Program-made: the position numbers and the translations under genes
Shown: in pieces, positions 15,803-29,887 of the stretch
Numbering within the stretch: the stretch's first letter is position 1
Layout: the number at the start of each line of letters is the position of its first letter
Notes under the pieces: model-generated
The model's input: the letters and a program-made list of their open reading frames with translations, nothing else
What the model was told of the DNA's origin: nothing
Databases searched by the model: none
DNA from: Helianthus annuus
Taxonomy: Eukaryota > Streptophyta > Magnoliopsida > Asterales > Asteraceae
Assembly: GCF_002127325.2 (NCBI RefSeq)
Contig: NC_035436.2
Coordinates: 17,308,205 to 17,372,204, forward strand
Length of the DNA: 64,000 nucleotides
Reading direction: 5' to 3'

Positions 15803-16521
15803 TGTTTTGGTCAAAAATCACACAAGGATAATGTAACCAAACTTTATGAAAATGGGGTATGATGCTTGGTTAATTATAAAAGTAAAGGATCACTTTTGTG
15901 ATAAAGATGCAAAGACACGATGATTTATACGAGGAAAAAGCCCTTGATCAATGAATGATCTCCGGCATAAAAAACCTCGGGTGATGGCAACTACCGATCA
16001 CCAACTTCAATATAACAAAAATATGATTACAACTTTGGATGATAATGAGCTGAGTACAAGGATCACTGAGTGTCTAAGTGTTTGAGAGTTGTGTCGTATG
16101 TTGTGTGTGTTCTTCCGAATGAAGAAGGGTGGTACTTATATGTGTGTAGGTGACCTATTTTAGGTAAAATGACTAATTATCAGCTCATTACCCCTTTAGA
16201 AATAAAGACAATCTAGCCTAAATTGCTGCCCATAAATCAAGCCTAGTTTCCATATCCTGTGCAACGTCTTTCTTCGATTAAGCTCTTGCCATATTTGTGA
16301 AGACGCGTTCCTGGATCATGATGTCTAGAGCATATCCTGCTAGATGTTCCTGCAAAACAACATTGTATTGAGTGGTAGTGGCCGTTAGTATGAGGATCAC
16401 CATAATTCCCCATGATCCTGATCTTGAAGTTCTGCGGAGGATCACTGTCTGCCAAAGAAACAAGGATCACTGGTTAGGATCATGTGTAAGGATCACCTAT
16501 AATAAAAATCCAGCCCTAACA
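15803..16521 (-). repeat. 3' LTR of copy C
   Basis: On the plus strand it begins TGTTTTGGTCAAAAATCAC and ends CAGCCCTAACA. The complement of the polypurine tract follows at 16522. It carries a TATAAG-type box on the minus strand near 16135-16140. Confidence 0.96.
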
Positions 16522-16588
16522 ATTGCCCCCAAAATATAGGGAGTTAATAGTAAATGGACGAGTTATATTTTGTTTTGATCTTATCTCT

Positions 16589-16686
16589 AACGGGCGATTC
16601 CGGATAACTAGCCGTTACACATGGACTAGCCGTTGTGATAATTACGTCACAGATGTGACAATCCCTGCAAATCATCATTATAAATA
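16589..16686 (+). promoter_or_regulatory. Promoter of the antisense gene, copy C
   Basis: On the plus strand, AACGG occurs at 16589-16593 in CTAACGGGCGA and as its complement CCGTT at 16612-16616 and 16630-16634. TTACGTCA is at 16642-16649 and TATAAATA at 16679-16686. The ATG of the antisense gene is 160 bp further on, at 16846. All boxes are conserved in copy A although the spacer bases differ. Confidence 0.65.
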
Positions 16687-16845
16687 GGAGATAGGGTTAG
16701 GATCATTCGGTATTTAAATTCGAGGCATCTTCCCTTTATAATCACAACCGAAGACTTGATCAGGTATCCTCTTCTTCTCTCTTTCCCTTCTTCCTTCCCT
16801 TTGCTCTGTTTTTTGCTTCTACTCTGTTTCCGTCTTGTCATAAAC

Positions 16846-18452
16846 ATGTTGCTCCGGAATTCTCCACACAAAGATTCTAAGAAGGATAGTCCTTTAAAAA
16901 GCCAGGGGATTATCAAGGATTCTCCTACGGAGAGGTGTTGTTTTACTGATGTTCACATAGACAGAATTCGTCATTGTTTTCCGGCGAATGCGGTTTTCAA
17001 GTCCTTCACACCTACCGCTCTGAGTGATTCTGTTTCGGATACCTGGGTGGCTTTTCCTGCTACTCCATTCACCATAGGGTATTCATATCCTTTTCCATCC
17101 TTCACCCAATCCTTCTTTTCTTTAACCGGCATCTCTTATATCCAAGCTATGCCGATGATCTGGAGGGTTCTGTATACCTTCGAAAGGATCATTGAGCAGA
17201 GAGGGATTGATCTGGGGATGACGGAGTTGGCCGAGTTTTACGATCTTACCACTTTTGGCTCTTACCGGTATCTGCTGAAACGGAAAGCCGGGGAGGATCA
17301 CCCTGTCTTCAAGGTCACCAAGAATGATCCTAACTGGAAGCGTCGTTTTTTCTTTGTTAGAAGGGATTCCATCCCGGATGGGAAGGATCTGCCCAAAGAA
17401 TGGGCCACTCATGGTAGGATAGAGGATCCTCTAAGGATCATTGTCAGCCTTGTCCCATATGATGAGGATCACTAATATCTCTTTTTATTTCTTGTGCAGC
17501 TATATCCATTGCTCATCTGAAATTAAGCCCTGCTGCAAAAGAGCGAGTTCTAGCTTTTAAAAAGCTTGATCCTGAAGTTAGAAGCTTCCAAATCACTTTC
17601 CAAGATTCTCAAGAGATATCCTCTGCATCTGCCACAATGTCAAGTAAGTATCCTTATAGAAAGTAAGTTTTATGTAAGAGTATTTAATTTAACAAGGGAA
17701 CTTATCTTGTTTTTGAATTGTGTAGGTGCTGGAAAATCTGCCAAGTCTGCCAAATCTGCCTCCTTGTTTGGGATTGATGATCTTGCCAAGGTCACGTCTT
17801 CGAAGAAGAAGACTTCGGTTGCTAGTCCTTCTGCTTCAGCCCCTAAATTACCCATTAGGGGTAAGGGAAAGAAGAGGAAAGTTTCTGAGGATCTTCAAGG
17901 ATTCTCTCTCCTCCGTCAGCAATTTCTTGATTCTGTCAACGAGGTCAGGATCACTGCCCCTGTTGGTTATCCTGATGATTTTTGAGGATCACCCGTGTCT
18001 GACGTTATATCCTGTTGTTTTTGCAGAAACTTAATGAAATAGAATCTTATGTTGGCCACGTTGAAGATCAGGATCGCCAGATTGCCGACCTTCATCAAAT
18101 GGGTGTGCTGAAGGATCTCAAGATTACTGATCTTGAGAAGAAGATCCGGGCTGTTAAGGATGAGGCTGTCAAAGCATTGATCAAGTTCGATTATGAGAAG
18201 CATGACATTACTCAGGACGCTAAAGTTTCTGCCGCGATAGCTATGTACAAAATACAACTGCAGATGGCCACGGAGGCTCAGGATCCTTCTTTTGATAAGA
18301 GCACATGGGACATTGAAGGCTGGAAGGCAAGGCTAGCAGAGTTGGAGGATGACGATGATGTTGAGGATATCCCTATGCTTGAAGGTAGAGATGCTGGTAA
18401 GGATCAGGGGGAGGCGAGTGGAGCTGGTGGTGATGGTGCAGAGAAGGTTTGA
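16846..18452 (+). CDS. Antisense four-exon gene of copy C, intact (451 aa)
   Basis: The exons are 16846-17413, 17500-17643, 17726-17943 and 18027-18452, 1356 nt in total. Donors are GTAGGA, GTAAGT and GTCAGG; acceptors are GTGCAG, TGTAG and TTGCAG. Intron 1 is 86 nt with a CTAAT branch-like sequence. Phases agree: exon 1 ends in phase 1, exon 2 contributes CT, exon 2 ends in phase 1, and exon 3 ends in phase 0. The protein has an N-terminal PF04195-like globular part, a basic Ser/Ala/Lys linker, and a coiled coil with an acidic tail (DDDDVEDIPML). Exon lengths are the same as in A, and the frame is open in all three copies. The role is unknown; chromatin, packaging or silencing suppression are guesses only. 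Confidence 0.85.
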
Positions 18453-19908
18453 GCTGCAAGATTGGGCAATGATGGAAACTTCTAGACATAGCCGGAGCCC
18501 AATTTTTTAAATTTTGATAGTAGTTTGTGGTTTTGAAACAATTATGGTTTGTAATCTTCGAACAATAGTTTTTAGGGTTAAGGATCCTGGATCCTTCGAA
18601 CAATGGGTAGGATTGCAAAAGGTGGAGGGATCCTCTGTTTGGGGGATGAAGCCTTTGTGATCCTGCCGCTTTTATTTCCTGCAAAATGCTAAGACCGCAT
18701 AGACAATGGACACCCTTTGCCAACCCATGTGGACGGGCCACGTTTTGCTGGTAGAAATGTGGGTTGGCAATTTTGACAATCTTTTGAAAGGGTTAATGAT
18801 CCTTTTGTTTAATAATATAACTTAACTTTTCTGGCTTATCTTGTGTTGTTATCCTTCAATAATCCTCTTATTTCTCAATTGCTGTGTTTGTTAAAATAAC
18901 AAGAGTTGAAAAAGTGTTTAATAAACTTAGGATATGATCCTAGATCAAATATCCTCATATTGAAAATTCTCAAAGAGTTTTAGTTCATAGGTTCGGTTGT
19001 CAAAGTATAAGGGTTGGTTAGGATAAAGAGTATAATCAAAAATAGTCAAGGGTCATACCTGAGGATCCACGTTAGGATCCTAACCTTCAATCAAGATAAT
19101 CGTAGATAAGACTTTGATAGTTAATAAGGATTAAGGACCCTTATATGTTTAGACTTCCAGAACCTGAAAAGCGAGATATAACTTGGGACTAAGCCAATGT
19201 AAAAGATAAATTAGTAACTGGGGACGTGCCCAAAGGATAACTGAGAATGATCCCAGAGGATCACTGGGGACAAGCCCATAGGATAACTGAGAATGATCCC
19301 AGAGGATCACTGGGGACAAGCCCATAGGATAACTGAGAATGATCCCAGAGGATCACTGGGGACAAGCCCATAGGATAACTGGGGACAAGCCCAAAGGATC
19401 GTATGTAAACTGGAGTATGGCCCTTTCTGGCAACTATCCAAACTTAGTGACATGAAAATGTCAAAACCTTAGCTAACGTGAAAACGTTAGAAACCTTAGG
19501 AACGGATGTATGGTGCGTCCACCATTATACGTAGGATCCTAAATATAGCCAGTACGATGAGGTTGTCAGCCCCGAAAGTGGGTACTGGTCCCAAAGACGT
19601 GAACTATACCAGGATCATCGTGCGCTGCTGGCGGAAACTGGGGATAATCCCAAGGATGACTGGGGTTGTACCCAAGGATCTGTGGTGCTTTTGGAGATCT
19701 TTGACGATTTGCTGAAGATACCTGAACTATCATAACTCAAATGGTTTGTGAGTAGAGGATGAAGGATACATGATCCTTATCCTTAGGCAAAAAGTAAGAA
19801 AATGCAATAGTTTTAGGATAAGCATATTACCAGAGTAAGGATCACCGATATCTCTAGGATCCTTCAAGGATTCTTCAATGTAAGGATCACATGCAGGAAG
19901 GATCATGT
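18453..19908 (-). other. 3' noncoding region of copy C with amplified tandem repeats
   Basis: The region contains the 23/46-bp repeats (19216-19400) and the GAAA-loop hairpin pair (19449-19490). The remainder matches 7022-8414 of A in inverse orientation. Confidence 0.8.
19216..19400 (-). repeat. Tandem repeats, copy C, with a 46-bp higher-order unit in three copies
   Basis: A block of one diverged unit (CTGAGAATGATCCCAGAGGA) plus one consensus unit (CTGGGGACAAGCCCATAGGA) is repeated three times, flanked by single consensus units. A and B have one such pair at most, so this amplification is specific to C or its parent. Confidence 0.9.
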
Positions 19909-22980
<3,072 letters not shown>

Positions 22981-23001
22981 GACATTCCTTGGAGGATACT
23001 G

Positions 23002-23013
23002 TAATTGCTATTG
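23002..23013 (-). promoter_or_regulatory. Leaky UAG readthrough context, copy C
   Basis: On the minus strand it reads CAA TAG CAA TTA with the stop at 23010-23008. The upstream gag-pro frame and the downstream pol frame are both open and in the same register, so this copy could make Gag-Pro-Pol by readthrough. Confidence 0.88.
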
Positions 23014-25578
23014 TTCCCTTGGCTTCGAGGTTGGCTTCATAGATGAGGTATAACAATCCTTAGCCTCTTGCTGATCACTATCGATCTTGATTATCCCCCA
23101 TGGGCTAGGGAGCTTCACACATTGATGGTAGGTAGATGGAACTGCTTTCATGTCATGTATCCAAGGCCTGCCAAGGATAACGTTGCAACAGGATAAACAG
23201 TCAATAACACAAAATTTTTGGTAATTATGTAATCCTTCCACGTAGATTGGGAGTTTGATGTCCCCCAGAGTTTTATTCGTTTCCCCACTGAATCCAACAA
23301 GCACGGAGGATCTTGGTATGATGTCTGATTCTGGGATTCCCATCTTCTTCAAGACATCAAGCTGGATAATGTTCACTGAGCTCCCTCCGTCAATAAGGAT
23401 CCTGCGGACAAAATGATTAGAGATAAAGAGAGTGATAACTAAGCTATCATGGTGAGGATCCTGAACGTTAATGCGATCATCCTCATCAAATGTTATCATC
23501 TTCCCTTCTGAGACACTTGAGGTTCTAATAGGCCTTTCTCCATTATCCGTTTTTGATTCTTTTGCATGTCTTTTGGCCGCTGAAAAGGATGTACCACAAA
23601 TGTCTGATCCTCCTGATATGAAGTTAATTACTTGTGCGTTTGCCGGAGGTGCTGGAGCCTTTTCAGGGATCCTTTCAGGATCCTGGGTCCTTTGCTTTTT
23701 TCTCCCCAACAATTCTTTTAGATGCCCCTTGCTTAGCAGGTATCCAATTTCTTTTCTTAAGGCTATGCAATCTTCAGTTGGATGCCCGAAATCCTCATGG
23801 TATGCACACCATTTGGACTTATCCTTAGTCCCGGATGGTTTATCATTCTTCCTGGGCCATCTGGCTTTTTCACCTAGGTTCTGCATTGCAAGGATCAGTT
23901 CATGATTATCAACGGAGAAACAATATTCTGAGATTGGAGGATATTCTTCATCATCCTCTTCTTGGTCAACAGTATGCACATTCTTGTTCTCGTTTCTATG
24001 GTAGGATTTGAACTTGTTGCTTTTGAAGGAGGATCCTTGCTTGTCTTGTTTTGAGGATCCTACTTGTCTTTCCTGGATCCTCTTGTCGTCCTCTAGCCGG
24101 ATAAACCTGAGTGCTCGAGTTCTTACTTCATCTAAATTCCTGCATGGTGTCATAACAAGATCATCATAGAATAATGAATCCTTAAGCAGTCCCATTTTGA
24201 AGGCTTCAACAGCCGTAGCCATATCCAAGTTGGGAATGTCCAAGGATTCTTTACTAAATTTAGTTATATAATCCCTTAATGATTCGTTATGATTTTGAGT
24301 TATCCTGTACAAGTCACTAGTTAATTTTTCAAATTTTCTACTACAAGAGAATTGGTTATTGAATAAATTAACTAAATTGGCAAATGAAGTAATAGAGTAA
24401 GGGGGAAGACTTAGCAGCCACTTAAGAGCTGATCCAGTAAGAGTAGATCCAAATCCTTTACATAGGCATGCTTCCTTCAATTTTTCTGGGATAGGATTGA
24501 TCTCCATCCTTTCCCTGTATTGTGCTATATGCTCCTCCGGATCCGTTGTGCCATCATACAACTTCATGGTAGGGATATGGAACCTTTTGGGTACCTCTGC
24601 GTCACAAATTGGTGGTGCAAAACGAGATACCTTGTGGCTTCCATCTGCAATCTCTGGGATAGGCTTGACTACCCCTGGAACACTTGAGATCATGTCCTTT
24701 AGTTTCTGTAATTCCCTGGCCATAGCATGATTGGTACCTGTATCCTGCATGAATCCAAGGTTAGTAGTAGGATAATTATTTAAAGTGTTACCTCCCATTG
24801 GGTTCAAGTTAGGGAATCCATATTGCTGGGATTCTGGAACAACGGAGGGACCAGCGGAAGCAATGGTCTGCATTGGAATGAAGTCCCCTTGATGGACATC
24901 TAGATTTCCTATTTGCAAACTTTTTAGGGATCCTGGCATCTGTAAGGATCCTGGTATCTGGGATGATCCTGGAACGAAGGAGGATCCTTGAACCTGGGAT
25001 GATCCTGGAACAAAGGAGGATCCTTGAACCTGGGATGATCCTGGAACAAAGTAGGATCCTGGAAACTGCTGTGTCTCCGGATAGGCTCCCGAATTCCTGA
25101 AGGATCCCACGTACTGAGGATAGGATCCTACGGGCTGAAAATGTGAGCCTGATGTCTGAGTCATTGCTGCCGAGTTGAGATGTGATCCTCTTGACTCCCC
25201 TATAATTTGCACGTCCGGGATCCCTGATGGCTGGGAAGTGATCATTGGAGTATCAAAGCTCAAGGATTTGGGCATCAGTGGAGAATGATCCTCTGCCGCT
25301 TTCTTTTGTCTTTTGAGATCTCCAATTTCCCTGAGGATCCTTTCGTTAGTTTCATCTTGCCGCTGCATACGATCCTTCATCTGCAAGATTAAAGCAAATA
25401 CATCACTAGTACTGGGAATAGAAGAATTCATAGCAGAAGAAGATAGAGATTTAGAGGAAGTGGGAGTTGATCTCTTTTCAGTATTTCTCTGAGATCCTGC
25501 CGGTGGAGGAGGCAAGGTGATCTGTGATGAAGTGACCGCAGACATCGCTGTGAACGTGTTCTTCAATGATGAAGCCAT
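23008..25578 (-). CDS. gag: Gag-protease of copy C, intact (856 aa)
   Basis: It starts at the ATG at 25578 (MASSLKN), the same Met as in B. It has Gly/Ser FVPGS repeats (three units), then the gag domain, then the C-X2-H-X4-H-X4-C knuckle (CAYHEDFGHPTEDC), and protease LIDGGSS with VILGRPW downstream. It ends KPREQ-UAG. Catalytic protease has DGG in place of the common DTG/DSG, in all three copies. Confidence 0.94.
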   Translation of the reverse strand: MASSLKNTFTAMSAVTSSQITLPPPPAGSQRNTEKRSTPTSSKSLSSSAMNSSIPSTSDVFALILQMKDRMQRQDETNERILREIGDLKRQKKAAEDHSPLMPKSLSFDTPMITSQPSGIPDVQIIGESRGSHLNSAAMTQTSGSHFQPVGSYPQYVGSFRNSGAYPETQQFPGSYFVPGSSQVQGSSFVPGSSQVQGSSFVPGSSQIPGSLQMPGSLKSLQIGNLDVHQGDFIPMQTIASAGPSVVPESQQYGFPNLNPMGGNTLNNYPTTNLGFMQDTGTNHAMARELQKLKDMISSVPGVVKPIPEIADGSHKVSRFAPPICDAEVPKRFHIPTMKLYDGTTDPEEHIAQYRERMEINPIPEKLKEACLCKGFGSTLTGSALKWLLSLPPYSITSFANLVNLFNNQFSCSRKFEKLTSDLYRITQNHNESLRDYITKFSKESLDIPNLDMATAVEAFKMGLLKDSLFYDDLVMTPCRNLDEVRTRALRFIRLEDDKRIQERQVGSSKQDKQGSSFKSNKFKSYHRNENKNVHTVDQEEDDEEYPPISEYCFSVDNHELILAMQNLGEKARWPRKNDKPSGTKDKSKWCAYHEDFGHPTEDCIALRKEIGYLLSKGHLKELLGRKKQRTQDPERIPEKAPAPPANAQVINFISGGSDICGTSFSAAKRHAKESKTDNGERPIRTSSVSEGKMITFDEDDRINVQDPHHDSLVITLFISNHFVRRILIDGGSSVNIIQLDVLKKMGIPESDIIPRSSVLVGFSGETNKTLGDIKLPIYVEGLHNYQKFCVIDCLSCCNVILGRPWIHDMKAVPSTYHQCVKLPSPWGIIKIDSDQQEAKDCYTSSMKPTSKPREQ

Positions 25579-25634
25579 GTAACTCTCTGAAATGATTTCG
25601 AACAAAAGATTTTCTTATGAATGAAGCACCAATT

Positions 25635-25652
25635 GCCCCACGGTGGGCGCCA
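25635..25652 (-). other. Primer-binding site, copy C
   Basis: It is identical to the 18-base site in A and lies three bases from the 5' LTR. Confidence 0.85.
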
Positions 25653-25655
25653 AAC

Positions 25656-26374
25656 TGTTTTGGTCAAAAATCACACAAGGATAATGTAACCAAACTTTAT
25701 GAAAATGGGGTATGATGCTTGGTTAATTATAAAAGTAAAGGATCACTTTTGTGATAAAGATGCAAAGACACGATGATTTATACGAGGAAAAAGCCCTTGA
25801 TCAATGAATGATCTCCGGCATAAAAAACCTCGGGTGATGGCAACTACCGATCACCAACTTCAATATAACAAAAATATGATTACAACTTTGGATGATAATG
25901 AGCTGAGTACAAGGATCACTGAGTGTCTAAGTGTTTGAGAGTTGTGTCGTATGTTGTGTGTGTTCTTCCGAATGAAGAAGGGTGGTACTTATATGTGTGT
26001 AGGTGACCTATTTTAGGTAAAATGACTAATTATCAGCTCATTACCCCTTTAGAAATAAAGACAATCTAGCCTAAATTGCTGCCCATAAATCAAGCCTAGT
26101 TTCCATATCCTGTGCAACGTCTTTCTTCGATTAAGCTCTTGCCATATTTGTGAAGACGCGTTCCTGGATCATGATGTCTAGAGCATATCCTGCTAGATGT
26201 TCCTGCAAAACAACATTGTATTGAGTGGTAGTGGCCGTTAGTATGAGGATCACCATAATTCCCCATGATCCTGATCTTGAAGTTCTGCGGAGGATCACTG
26301 TCTGCCAAAGAAACAAGGATCACTGGTTAGGATCATGTGTAAGGATCACCTATAATAAAAATCCAGCCCTAACA
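25656..26374 (-). repeat. 5' LTR of copy C
   Basis: It is 719 bp, no differences seen against 15803-16521. It ends at the CCATA duplication, beyond which the pol frame of B resumes. Confidence 0.96.
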
Positions 26375-27197
26375 CCATATATCCTAGGAATTTACCTGCC
26401 TTAACACCAAAGTGGCACTTTGAAGGATTAAGCTTCATGTTATATTTATCAAGGATATCAAATGCTTCTTCCAAATCCCTTAGGTGATCCTCAGCTTTCT
26501 TTGATTTGACTACCATATCATCTATGTATACTTCCATAGTTTGTCCAATTTGATCTTTGAACATCATATTCACCAGCCTTTGATATGTTGCACCTGCATT
26601 TCTTAATCCAAAAGGCATGGCAATATAACAATACAAACCTGTTGGGGTCATAAAGGCTGTATCCTCTTGGTCAGATGGTTCCATCTGAATTTGTTGAAAT
26701 CCAGATGATGCATCCATAAAGGTCAACAGTTCATGCCCCGCTGTTGCATCCACCATGGAGTCAATGTGGGGTAATGGGAAAGGATCCTTGGGACATGCCT
26801 TATTCAGATCAGTGAAATCGACACATATCCTCCACTTTCCATTTTTCTTTTGGACAACGACCACATTGGCTAACCATTTTGGATATTTTACCTCTCTGAT
26901 CATACCTGCTCGAAGTAGTCTCTCTACTTCTTCTTGGATAATGGCATTCCTTTCTGGTGCAAACTTCCTCCTTTTTTGATGGATTGGTTTGATAGACCTG
27001 TCAATGCCGAGTTTATGAGTTATGATATCCTTAGATATACCTGTCATATCTTCGTGCTTCCATGCAAAGGTAGATTTTCTTCTCTTGAGGAAGGATATCA
27101 TGTCTTCTTTCATCTTGCCAAGGATCCCTGATCCGATATAGATTTTTGATTTAGGATCCAAGAGGATTTCGTCCACATCTTGTTCCCTTGCCTCCAA
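26375..27197 (-). pseudogene. pol: Pol of copy B, N-terminal part (RT), cut off by copy C
   Basis: It covers the start of pol through the RT palm with YIDDMVV to KFLGYMV, where C has inserted. The frame is open and in register with gag-pro across the UAG at 27227-27225. Alone it would end in LTR-derived residues. The other part is at 13351-15802. Confidence 0.92.
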
Positions 27198-27218
27198 GAC
27201 ATTCCTCGGAGGATACTG

Positions 27219-27230
27219 TAATTGCTATTG
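27219..27230 (-). promoter_or_regulatory. Leaky UAG readthrough context, copy B
   Basis: CAA TAG CAA TTA on the minus strand is unchanged in what is the oldest of the three copies, while nearby bases vary. Confidence 0.87.
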
Positions 27231-29810
27231 CTCCCTTGGCTTCGAGGTTGGCTTCATGGATGAGGTATAACAATCCTTAGCCTTCTGCTGATCACTGTCG
27301 ATCTTGATTATTCCCCATGGGCTAGGGAGCTTCACACATTGATGGTAGGTGGATGGGACTGCTTTCATATCATGTATCCAAGGCCTGCCAAGGATAACAT
27401 TGCAACAAGACAAACAGTCAATAACGCAAAATTTCTGGTAATTATGTAATCCTTCCACGTAGATTGGGAGTTTGATGTCCCCCAGAGTTTTCTTCGTTTC
27501 TCCACTGAATCCTACAAACACGGAGGATCTTGGTGTGATGTCTGATTCTGGGATTCCCATCTTCTTCAGAACATCAAGCTGGATAATGTTCACTGAGCTT
27601 CCTCCATCGATAAGGATCCTGCGGACAAAATGGTTAGAGATAAAGAGAGTGATAACTAAACTATCATGATGAGGATCCTGAATGTTAATGCGATCATCCT
27701 CATCAAACGTTATCATCTTCCCTTCTGAGACACTTGATGTTCTAATAGACCTTTCTCCATTATCCATTTTTGACTCCTTTGCATGTCTTTTGGCCGCCGA
27801 GAAGGATGTACCACAGATGTCTGATCCTCCGGAAATAAAGTTGATCACTTGTGCATTTGCCGGAGGTGCTGGAGCCTTTTCAGGGATCCTTTCAGGATCC
27901 TGAGTCCTTTTCTTTTTTCTTCCCAACAATTCTTTCAGGTGCCCCTTGCTTAATAGATATCCAATCTCTTTTCTTAAAGCTATGCATTCTTCAGTCAGGT
28001 GCCCGAAATCCTCATGGTATGCACACCATTTTGACTTGTCTTTAGTCCCGGATGGTTTATCATTCTTCCTGGGCCACCTAGCTTTTTCACCTAGATTCTG
28101 CATTGCAAGGATCAGTTCATGATTATCGACGGAAAAACAATATTCTGAGATTGGAGGATAATCTTCATCATCCTCTTCTTGGTCAACAGCATGCACATTC
28201 TGGTTCTCGTTTCTATGGTAGGATTTGAATTTGTTGTTCTTGAAGGAGGATCCTTGCTTCTCCTGTTTTGAGGATCCTATTTGTCTCTCCTGGATCCTCT
28301 TGTCATCCTCTAGCCGGATGAACCTGAGTGCTCGAGTTCTTACTTCATCTAGATTCCTGCATGGTGTCATAACAAGATCATCATAGAATAATGAATCCTT
28401 AAGCAGTCCCATTTTGAAGGCTTCAACAGCCGTAGCCATATCCAAGTTGGGAATGTCCAAGGATTCTTTACTAAATTTAGTTATATAATCCCTTAATGAT
28501 TCATTATGATTTTGAGTTATCCTGTACAAATCACTAGTTAATCTTTCAAATTTTCTACTACAAGAGAATTGGTTATTGAATAAATTAACTAAATTAAATG
28601 AAGTAATAGAGTAGGGGGGAAGACTTAGCAGCCACTTAAGAGCTGATCCAGTAAGAGTGGATCCAAATCCTTTACATAGGCATGCTTCTTTCAGTTTTTC
28701 TGGAATAGGATTGATCTCCATCCTCTCCCTGTATTGTGCTATGTGCTCTTCTGGATCCGTTGTACCATCATACAGCTTCATAGTAGGGATATGGAACCTT
28801 TTGGGTACCTCTGCATCACAAATTGGTGGTGCAAAGCGAGATACCTTATGGCTTCCATCTGCAATCTCTGGGATAGGCTTGACTACCCCTGGAACGCTTG
28901 AGATCATATCTTTTAGTTTCTGCAATTCCCTGGCCATAGCATGATTGACACCTGTATCCTGCATGAATCCATGGTTAGTGGTAGGATAATTATTTAAAGT
29001 GTTACCTCCCATTGGGTTCAGGTTAGGGAATCCATATTGCTGGGATTCTGGAACAACGGAGGGACCAGTGGAAGCAATGGTCTGCATTGGAATGAAGTCC
29101 CCTTGATGGACATCTAGGCTTCCTGTTTGCAAACTTTTTAGGGATCCTGGCACCTGGAAGGATCCTGGTATCTGGAAGGATCCTGGTATCTGGGATGATC
29201 CTGAAACGAAGGAGGATCCTTGACCCTGGGATGATCCTGGAACAAAGTAGGATCCTTGACCCTGGGATGATCCTGGAACAAAGTAGGATCCTTGAAACTG
29301 CTGTGCTCCCGGATAGGCTCCCGAATTCATTAGGGATCCCATATGCTGGGGATAGGATCCTGCCGGCTGAAAGTGTGAGCCAGATGCCTGAGTCATTGTT
29401 GTCGATCCGAGGTGCAATCCTCTTGATTCTCCCATAATTTGCACTTCTGGAATTCCTGATGGCTGAGAAGTAATCATTGGAGTATCAAAGCTCAAAGACT
29501 TGGGCATCAGTGGGGAATGATCCTCTGCCGTTTTCTTCTGTCTTTTGAGATCTCCAATTTCCCTGAGGATCCTTTCATTAGTTTCATCCTGCCGCTGCAT
29601 ACGATCCTTCATCTGCAAAATCAAAGTAAATACATCACTAGTACTGGGAATATAAGAATTCATAGCAGAAGGAGATGGAGTTTTAGAATTAGTAGGAGTT
29701 TGTCTCTTCTCAGCATTCTTCTGGGATCCTGCCGGTGGTGGAGGCAGAATGTTGTGGGACGAGGTGACTGCAGACATTGCCGTGGACATGTTTTTCAATG
29801 ATGAAGCCAT
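27225..29810 (-). CDS. gag: Gag-protease of copy B, intact (861 aa)
   Basis: It starts MASSLKN at the ATG at 29810. The Gly/Ser repeat block differs from A and C (YFVPGSSQGQG units, then IPGSFQ units). The gag domain lacks one Ala (SFNLVN against SFANLVN), a clean 3-nt deletion. The knuckle CAYHEDFGHLTEEC and the protease LIDGGSS are intact. It ends in UAG in the CAA-UAG-CAA-UUA context. Confidence 0.94.
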   Translation of the reverse strand: MASSLKNMSTAMSAVTSSHNILPPPPAGSQKNAEKRQTPTNSKTPSPSAMNSYIPSTSDVFTLILQMKDRMQRQDETNERILREIGDLKRQKKTAEDHSPLMPKSLSFDTPMITSQPSGIPEVQIMGESRGLHLGSTTMTQASGSHFQPAGSYPQHMGSLMNSGAYPGAQQFQGSYFVPGSSQGQGSYFVPGSSQGQGSSFVSGSSQIPGSFQIPGSFQVPGSLKSLQTGSLDVHQGDFIPMQTIASTGPSVVPESQQYGFPNLNPMGGNTLNNYPTTNHGFMQDTGVNHAMARELQKLKDMISSVPGVVKPIPEIADGSHKVSRFAPPICDAEVPKRFHIPTMKLYDGTTDPEEHIAQYRERMEINPIPEKLKEACLCKGFGSTLTGSALKWLLSLPPYSITSFNLVNLFNNQFSCSRKFERLTSDLYRITQNHNESLRDYITKFSKESLDIPNLDMATAVEAFKMGLLKDSLFYDDLVMTPCRNLDEVRTRALRFIRLEDDKRIQERQIGSSKQEKQGSSFKNNKFKSYHRNENQNVHAVDQEEDDEDYPPISEYCFSVDNHELILAMQNLGEKARWPRKNDKPSGTKDKSKWCAYHEDFGHLTEECIALRKEIGYLLSKGHLKELLGRKKKRTQDPERIPEKAPAPPANAQVINFISGGSDICGTSFSAAKRHAKESKMDNGERSIRTSSVSEGKMITFDEDDRINIQDPHHDSLVITLFISNHFVRRILIDGGSSVNIIQLDVLKKMGIPESDITPRSSVFVGFSGETKKTLGDIKLPIYVEGLHNYQKFCVIDCLSCCNVILGRPWIHDMKAVPSTYHQCVKLPSPWGIIKIDSDQQKAKDCYTSSMKPTSKPREQ

Positions 29811-29866
29811 GTAATTCTATGAAATGATTTCGAACAAAAGGTTTTCTTATGAATGAAGCACCAATT

Positions 29867-29884
29867 GCCCCACGGTGGGCGCCA
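29867..29884 (-). other. Primer-binding site, copy B
   Basis: The same 18 bases as in A and C lie three bases from the 5' LTR. Confidence 0.85.
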
Positions 29885-29887
29885 AAC

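Noticed and set aside
17468..17499. A 32-nt intron with an AT donor at the end of exon 1 of the antisense gene
   Set aside because: The open frame runs to DEDH-stop and a phase-1 AT...AG intron would fit, but 32 nt is too short for a plant intron. A GTAGGA/GTAGGG donor 54 nt upstream gives an 86-nt intron with the correct phase in all copies.
17566..17985. 139-codon frame starting MILKLEAS (and its counterpart at 8415-9326, minus)
   Set aside because: It starts at TTG, reads through the GTAAGT donor and the intron, and is in a different register from the exon that matches all copies. The part after the intron is the real exon 3.
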